Below are positions 62,101-64,000 of a stretch of 64,000 nt of DNA, piece after piece. Under the pieces are notes generated by a model. That model was given only the letters and a program-made list of their open reading frames with translations. It had not been told where the DNA came from and ran no database searches. The translations under genes were made by a program, and so were the position numbers. This DNA is from Kitasatospora sp. NBC_01266 (lineage in GTDB: Bacteria > Actinomycetota > Actinomycetes > Streptomycetales > Streptomycetaceae): assembly GCF_036242395.1 (NCBI RefSeq), contig NZ_CP108458.1:7502001-7566000 (forward strand), written 5' to 3'. Positions within the stretch are counted from its first letter, which is position 1; every line of letters starts with the position of its first letter.

Positions 62101-64000
62101 TCGTCGCCGATCCGTACGGCGCGGCCGGTACCCGCATGTACCGCACGGGTGACCTGGTGCGCTGGACCGCCGAGGGTGCGCTGGTCTTCGTGGGGCGCGC
62201 CGACGACCAGGTGAAGATCCGCGGCTTCCGGATCGAACTCGGCGAGATCGCAGCGGCTCTGACCAGCCATCAGGACGTCGCCCAGGCGGCCGTGCTGGTC
62301 CGCGAGGACCGCCCCGGGGAGAAGCGCTTGGTGGGCTACCTGGTGCCGGCGGTGGCGCAACCCGATCTGCCCGGCCTGCGGAAGCACTTGGCCGGCCTGC
62401 TGCCCGACTACATGGTCCCGGCCGCGCTGGTGGTGCTGGCGGAACTCCCGCTGACGGCCAGCGGCAAGCTGGACCGCACGGCGCTGCCCGCCCCGGACTT
62501 CACCGCCGCCGTCACCGGGCGGGCGCCGAGCACCGAGCGTGAGGAGGTGCTGGCCGGGCTCTTCGCCGAGCTGCTGGGTCTGGCGAGCGTGGGGGTCGAC
62601 GACGGGTTCTTCGAGCTGGGTGGTGACTCGATCATCTCGATCCAGCTGGTGGCCCGGGCCCGGCAGGCGGGCCTGGTGTTCAGCGCTCGCGATGTCTTCA
62701 GCTGCCAGAGCGTCGCCGAGTTGGCGCTGGTCGCGCGGGGCGCCGAGGCGGCTGTCGCGGAGGACGCGGACGCCGGGATCGGTGAGCTGCCGGCCACCCC
62801 GATCATGCACTGGCTGCGCGAACGCGGCGGCCCGGTGGACGGCTTCCACCAGGCGATGCTGCTCCAGGTCCCGGCCGAGCTCGGCGCGGACCGGCTCACC
62901 GAGGCGCTGCGGACCCTGCTGGATCACCATGACGCGCTGCGCGCCAGGCTGCTGGTCGCCGAGGACGGCGGCTGGTCGCTGGTGGTGCCCGAGCGCGGCG
63001 CGCCGGGCGCGGCCGGGCTGGTCACCCGGATCGACACCGCCGACCTGGACCCGGCCGGGCTGCGCGCTCTCTTCGAGCGCGAGGCCGCCGCCGCACAGGA
63101 CCGCCTGGCTCCGGCCGACGGGGTGATGGTCCAGCTGGTGTGGTTCGACGCCGGCCCGCAGCGCCCGGGGCGCCTGCTGCTGGTGGTGCACCACCTGGTG
63201 GTGGACGGGGTCTCCTGGCGGATCCTGCTGCCCGACCTGGCCGCCGCCTGGCGCGGCGAGCAACTGCCGCCGGTGGCCACCTCGCTGCGCAGCTGGGCCA
63301 CCGCCCTGGTCGCCGAGGCCGGCCGCCGGGACGCCGAACTGCCGCTCTGGCAGGGCATGCTGGACGGCCCTGACCCGCTGCTCGGCAGCCGGGCGCTGGA
63401 CCATGCCCGGGACACCCGGCAGACCGTCGGCCACCTGGAGCTGACGCTGCCGCCGGAGCTGACCGAGCCGCTGCTGACCAGCGTCCCGGCGCTGTTCAAC
63501 GCCGAGGTCAACGACGTACTGCTGACCGGCCTGGCGCTCGCCGCCAACCGCTGGCGGGCGGACCGGGCGGGCCTGCTGTTCGAGCTGGAGGCGCACGGGC
63601 GCGAGGAGTTCGCCGAGCGCATCGACCTCTCCCGCACGGTCGGCTGGTTCACCAGCGCCTACCCGGTCCGGCTGGACCCGGGCGCGGCCGACTGGGGCGA
63701 CGTCACCGAGGCCGGCCCGGGGCTCGGCCGCTCGCTGAAGGCGGTGAAGGACCAACTGCGCGCCATCCCGGACCACGGCCTCGGCTACGGCCTGCTCCGC
63801 CACCTGCGCGCCGACACCGGCGCGCGGCTCGGTGCGGCCGCCCGCCCGCAGCTGGGGTTCAACTATCTCGGCCGGTTTGCCATCGAGCAGCGCGGCGAGC
63901 CGACCGAGTGGGGTCCGGCGCCCGAGATGGGCGCGATGTTGGGCGGCGCCGACGCGCTCGCCCCACTGGCCCACAGCGTCACCGTCAACGCCCGCACCGA
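53196..64000 (+). CDS. Non-ribosomal peptide synthetase, modules C-A-T / C-A-T / C-A-T-E (3' end outside window)
   Basis: One uninterrupted frame of more than 3600 codons runs from ATG 53196 to the window edge. C1 (about 1-440, HHALVDG) resembles first-position, EntF-like condensation domains. A1 (about 455-950) has pocket D-S-S-D-I-G-S-V-C-K (not recognised). T1 is LGGHS (Ser997). C2 is about 1045-1480 (HHISGDG at 1178). A2 (about 1500-2035) reads DILQVGLIWK, one change from the glycine code. T2 is LGGHS (Ser2082). C3 has HHIAGDG at 2263. A3 (about 2590-3095) reads DVWHFSLVEK, a serine code. T3 is LGGDS (Ser3145), as expected before epimerisation. E (from about 3200) has HHLVVDG, VGWFTSAYPVRL and FNYLGRF, giving D-Ser. 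Predicted partial product: X-Gly-D-Ser. All core motifs look intact. Confidence 0.95.
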   Translation, partial: MSDSPTTPSWPLMAGQSGIWFAQQLDPASPAFQIAECVEIHGAVDPELFATALRQVLTEGEALRLAFRTEGGEVRQSVRPPADFPLLVEDLGARADPWAATRSRIEADLARPLDPSTGPALVQQLFLAGPDRSFWYQRGHHALVDGFTGPLVAGRMAEVYSALVEGREPAAEGALSGFGELVAEERAYQGSERREIERGYWLDQLADRPEPVALAGRTASAAHRHLRHEIQLTARHADTLRVAARALGVSWSALVLSAVGLYTGRLTGADEVVIGLPVPARIGRTARSVPAMLTNVLPLRLDVRAELSLRELVRRTSATTRAALRHQRYRYEDLRRELGLVGGEGQLLGPTVNIMSFDYDLAFGGHPATLHNFANGPVEDLSFVVYDRRAGHGMRLVLDANPDLYDQEALAGHAERFLRLLDTLAAGQPDHPVGLFDLVSANERELVLHRWNDTARAVPPGLIHQHFERQVELAPDAVAVACEGVELSYGEVNGRANRLARLLIERGAGPERFVALALPRSELMLVALLAVLKSGAGYLPVDPEYPADRIAYMLEDAEPALVVTVAAVAGGLALGDQAVVVVDEPGVGAELAQWSDADVEDVERAVPLVADHPAYLIYTSGSTGRPKGVVIAHRGIPGLAHAKVEWYATTSESRVLQFSSLSFDSHVSEVWSALLGGGRLVVAPLERMMPGEPLVELVAEQGITHIDLPPAGLAVMPEGSLPEGGTLIVGGEASSPALVERWYRNRRMINSYGPTEATVCASMSDPISDAAIPPIGRPVWNKRVYVLDGGLRLVPPGVVGELYVAGEGLARGYLGRPGLTAERFVADPFTPGARMYRTGDLVRWGADGQLVFLGRADSQVKVRGFRIELGEVEAAIDALPGVAQAVVLLHEAAVGDRRLVAYVVSSTQSAAGLREQLGRTLPDYMVPSAFVVLDALPLMPNGKVDRRALPEPDFAAAATGRAPRTEREALLAEIFAELLGLPSVGIDDDFFTLGGHSLLATRLVSRVRAALGVELAIRDLFEAPTVAGLAERLDRAELARRALVRAERPERVPVSSAQRRLWFIGRLGASGAAYHMPLAVRLTGALDRAALVAALADLTRRHETLRTVFAEGPDGLPHQRVLPEVHPELRVAGVTEAELDRALATEAARPFDLAIDVPLRAALFTLGADEQVLLLTLHHISGDGWSLVPLARDLSTAYTARLGGAVPQWSPLPVQYADFAIWQQQLLGAEDDPKSLLSRQLDYWRRALSELPEELALPTDRPRPATAGHRGATVAVELPAELHRRLATLAQQHGATLFMALQAGLAAFLTRLGAGEDIPLGTPVAGRTDEALDELVGFFVNTLVLRTDTSGEPSFTELLARVRESDLAAFAHQDVPFEQLVDALNPTRSLARHPLFQTMLVLQNTTEAELDLPGLRGTVQPVGIDTAKFDLFFNLAERTGQDGAPAGVSGVVEYATDLFEHRTIQQLADRWIRLLAQLVAAPARPIGQAELLAEGERQQLLTEWNATAAAVPAATLPELFQAQVARTPQATALAFEGAELSYAELNARANRLARLLVEHGAGPERRIALALPRTPELLVALLAVLKSGAAYVPIDPEYPADRIAYVLADAAPALVLVAAATAGRLPAGDGAPVLVLDSPETLEALAARGEDDPRHAPRPEHPAYVIYTSGSTGHPKGVVLPHAALTNFLADMALRFPLEGHDTWVAVTTVAFDIAALELYLPLISGARVELAPRHTVIDPAALTALLRGSGATVLQATPSLWRALAERAEALAELPGLRVLVGGEALPGPLAATLAGLGEVTNLYGPTETTIWSTAARITDAAIPPIGRPIANTRLYVLDARLRPVPVGVAGELYIAGAGLARGYHERPALTAERFTADPFGTPGSRMYRTGDLARWTAESELRFVGRADTQVKVRGHRIELGEIEAALLTHPGVTQSAVLAREDQPGDVRLVGYLLFGDPACGEPPVAPLPAPAAAPASDTNTPAGSRDLAGLLRELRAHLAERLPEYMVPSAFVALEAMPLTPNGKLDRKALPAPEQTGAQAGRAPRTEREELLCALFAEVLGLASVGIDDAFFALGGHSLLAIRLVSQVRAVLGVELAIRDLFEAPTVAGLERRLADAGAARPALLPAERPATVPVSYAQRRLWLLEKLGSAGAAYHLPMALRLRGPLDLPALEAALADLVARHEALRTVFGEGPDGLPYQRVLPAAVSVLTRAETTAAELTEALAAEAARPFDLAVDVPLRAALFALGADECVLLLTLHHIAGDGWSLAPLARDIETAYAARLGGAAPQWSPLPVQYADYALWQRELLGDEGEAESLAARQVDYWRQALAGLPEELELPTDRPRPLAAGHQGAAVSLTVPAELHRKLVDLSREHGVTLFMTLQASLATLLHRLGAGTDIPLGTPVAGRTDVALDELVGFFVNTLVLRTDLSGDPSFTELLDRVRESDLAAFAHQDVPFEHLVDALNPTRSLARHPLFQVMLALRNNTEAELAMPGLTVTALPTQVRSAKFDLSLFVTEQRGADGALGGLRGELEYATELFDHSTVEVLGERWVRLLDALVAEPKLAVGQLDILGPRERERILHEWNDTTRELPVATLPELFQAQAARTPRATALVFEGAELSYAELNARANRLARVLVARGARPERTVALVLERSTEMVVSLLAVLKSGAAYLPIDPEYPVDRIAYLLEDGAPALVLATSATAAAAPGGALVLDTPRLAAELAAQPDADLTDADRLAPLRLANPAYVIYTSGSTGRPKGVAVPHRGVANRLAWMQTDHVMRPGEDRVLQKTPFGFDVSVWEFFWPLFNGGTLVVAKPGGHKDPVYLAELIQRERITIAHFVPSMLQAFVQEPAAARCTGLRGVFCSGEALTAELRDRFRQLLAEVPLHNLYGPTEASVEVTAWTCEAGEGGVAVPIGRPVANTRVYVLDAALRPVAPGVPGELYLAGVQLARGYLNRPGLSAERFVADPYGAAGTRMYRTGDLVRWTAEGALVFVGRADDQVKIRGFRIELGEIAAALTSHQDVAQAAVLVREDRPGEKRLVGYLVPAVAQPDLPGLRKHLAGLLPDYMVPAALVVLAELPLTASGKLDRTALPAPDFTAAVTGRAPSTEREEVLAGLFAELLGLASVGVDDGFFELGGDSIISIQLVARARQAGLVFSARDVFSCQSVAELALVARGAEAAVAEDADAGIGELPATPIMHWLRERGGPVDGFHQAMLLQVPAELGADRLTEALRTLLDHHDALRARLLVAEDGGWSLVVPERGAPGAAGLVTRIDTADLDPAGLRALFEREAAAAQDRLAPADGVMVQLVWFDAGPQRPGRLLLVVHHLVVDGVSWRILLPDLAAAWRGEQLPPVATSLRSWATALVAEAGRRDAELPLWQGMLDGPDPLLGSRALDHARDTRQTVGHLELTLPPELTEPLLTSVPALFNAEVNDVLLTGLALAANRWRADRAGLLFELEAHGREEFAERIDLSRTVGWFTSAYPVRLDPGAADWGDVTEAGPGLGRSLKAVKDQLRAIPDHGLGYGLLRHLRADTGARLGAAARPQLGFNYLGRFAIEQRGEPTEWGPAPEMGAMLGGADALAPLAHSVTVNART
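56226..56281 (+). repeat. 56-bp segment identical to 59481-59536 (T-domain end, modules 1 and 2)
   Basis: The segment coding for LGVELAIRDLFEAPTVAGL after the first carrier domain is identical at DNA level to the one after the second carrier domain (59481-59536), 3255 bases downstream. Identity including synonymous positions indicates recent duplication or gene conversion between modules. Confidence 0.9.
59481..59536 (+). repeat. 56-bp segment identical to 56226-56281 (second copy)
   Basis: This is the second copy of the carrier-domain/condensation-domain linker repeat of the NRPS gene. It offers a homologous recombination point whose product would delete or duplicate exactly one module in frame (3255 bases = 1085 codons). 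Confidence 0.9.

Noticed and set aside
59439..63974. Further long minus-strand frames opposite the NRPS 3' part
   Set aside because: Low-complexity products opposite clear A, T, C and E domain motifs.

Overview
The window is high-GC actinomycete DNA of Streptomycetaceae type (Streptomyces, Kitasatospora or Streptacidiphilus). The signs are G/C-ending codons, frequent GTG and TTG starts, many Tat or Sec secreted hydrolases and lipoproteins, divergent regulators, and long perfect hairpins at convergent gene ends. No tRNA, rRNA, CRISPR array or insertion sequence was seen.

Left part (1-30 kb): an accessory landscape of secreted enzymes and small metabolic units. It holds two phospholipase C-type phosphoesterases (1-530 partial; 17843-19285), a lutABC lactate-oxidation operon (2103-4938), a GH8 glycosidase, an orphan zinc-binding lipoprotein behind Zur-like boxes, a DeoR regulator, a GH27 alpha-galactosidase with a ricin-type lectin tail, a G1-type peptidase, a small cysteine-containing secreted protein, a two-component system, an Hsp20, a papain-like peptidase, an IorAB-like molybdenum hydroxylase, and single genes for Nudix, SDR, methyltransferase, 2-hydroxyacid dehydrogenase and others. 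Three loci near the left edge look decayed: an epimerase missing an internal stretch that carries its catalytic Ser, a TetR gene missing its DNA-binding domain, and a possible second TetR remnant.

Middle part (30-49 kb): a metallophosphoesterase preceded by a tightly coupled tiny ORF; a 3293-residue secreted RHS/YD-repeat polymorphic-toxin-like protein (31367-41248) whose variable C-terminus carries an HExxH zinc-protease motif, followed by an overlapping small zinc-ribbon gene that is the natural immunity candidate; a BMP-like lipoprotein; an ArsR/MFS pair with a double-palindrome operator and a TTA (bldA) codon in the MFS gene; a LAL-type LuxR regulator; and an S53 peptidase with a (CCCCA)n leader.

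Right part (49.1 kb to the edge): the left border of a non-ribosomal peptide gene cluster. The overlapping operon hmaS-hmo-hpgT makes 4-hydroxyphenylglycine (Hpg) from 4-hydroxyphenylpyruvate. Divergent from it, a large NRPS gene starts at 53196 and runs off the window with the order C-A-T-C-A-T-C-A-T-E. Reading the specificity pockets by eye gives module 2 = Gly, module 3 = Ser (epimerised to D-Ser), and module 1 = an unrecognised code. None of the three is an Hpg pocket, so Hpg must be loaded by later modules. The module 1 adenylation domain has visibly different codon usage from the rest of the gene, which suggests domain replacement by recombination.
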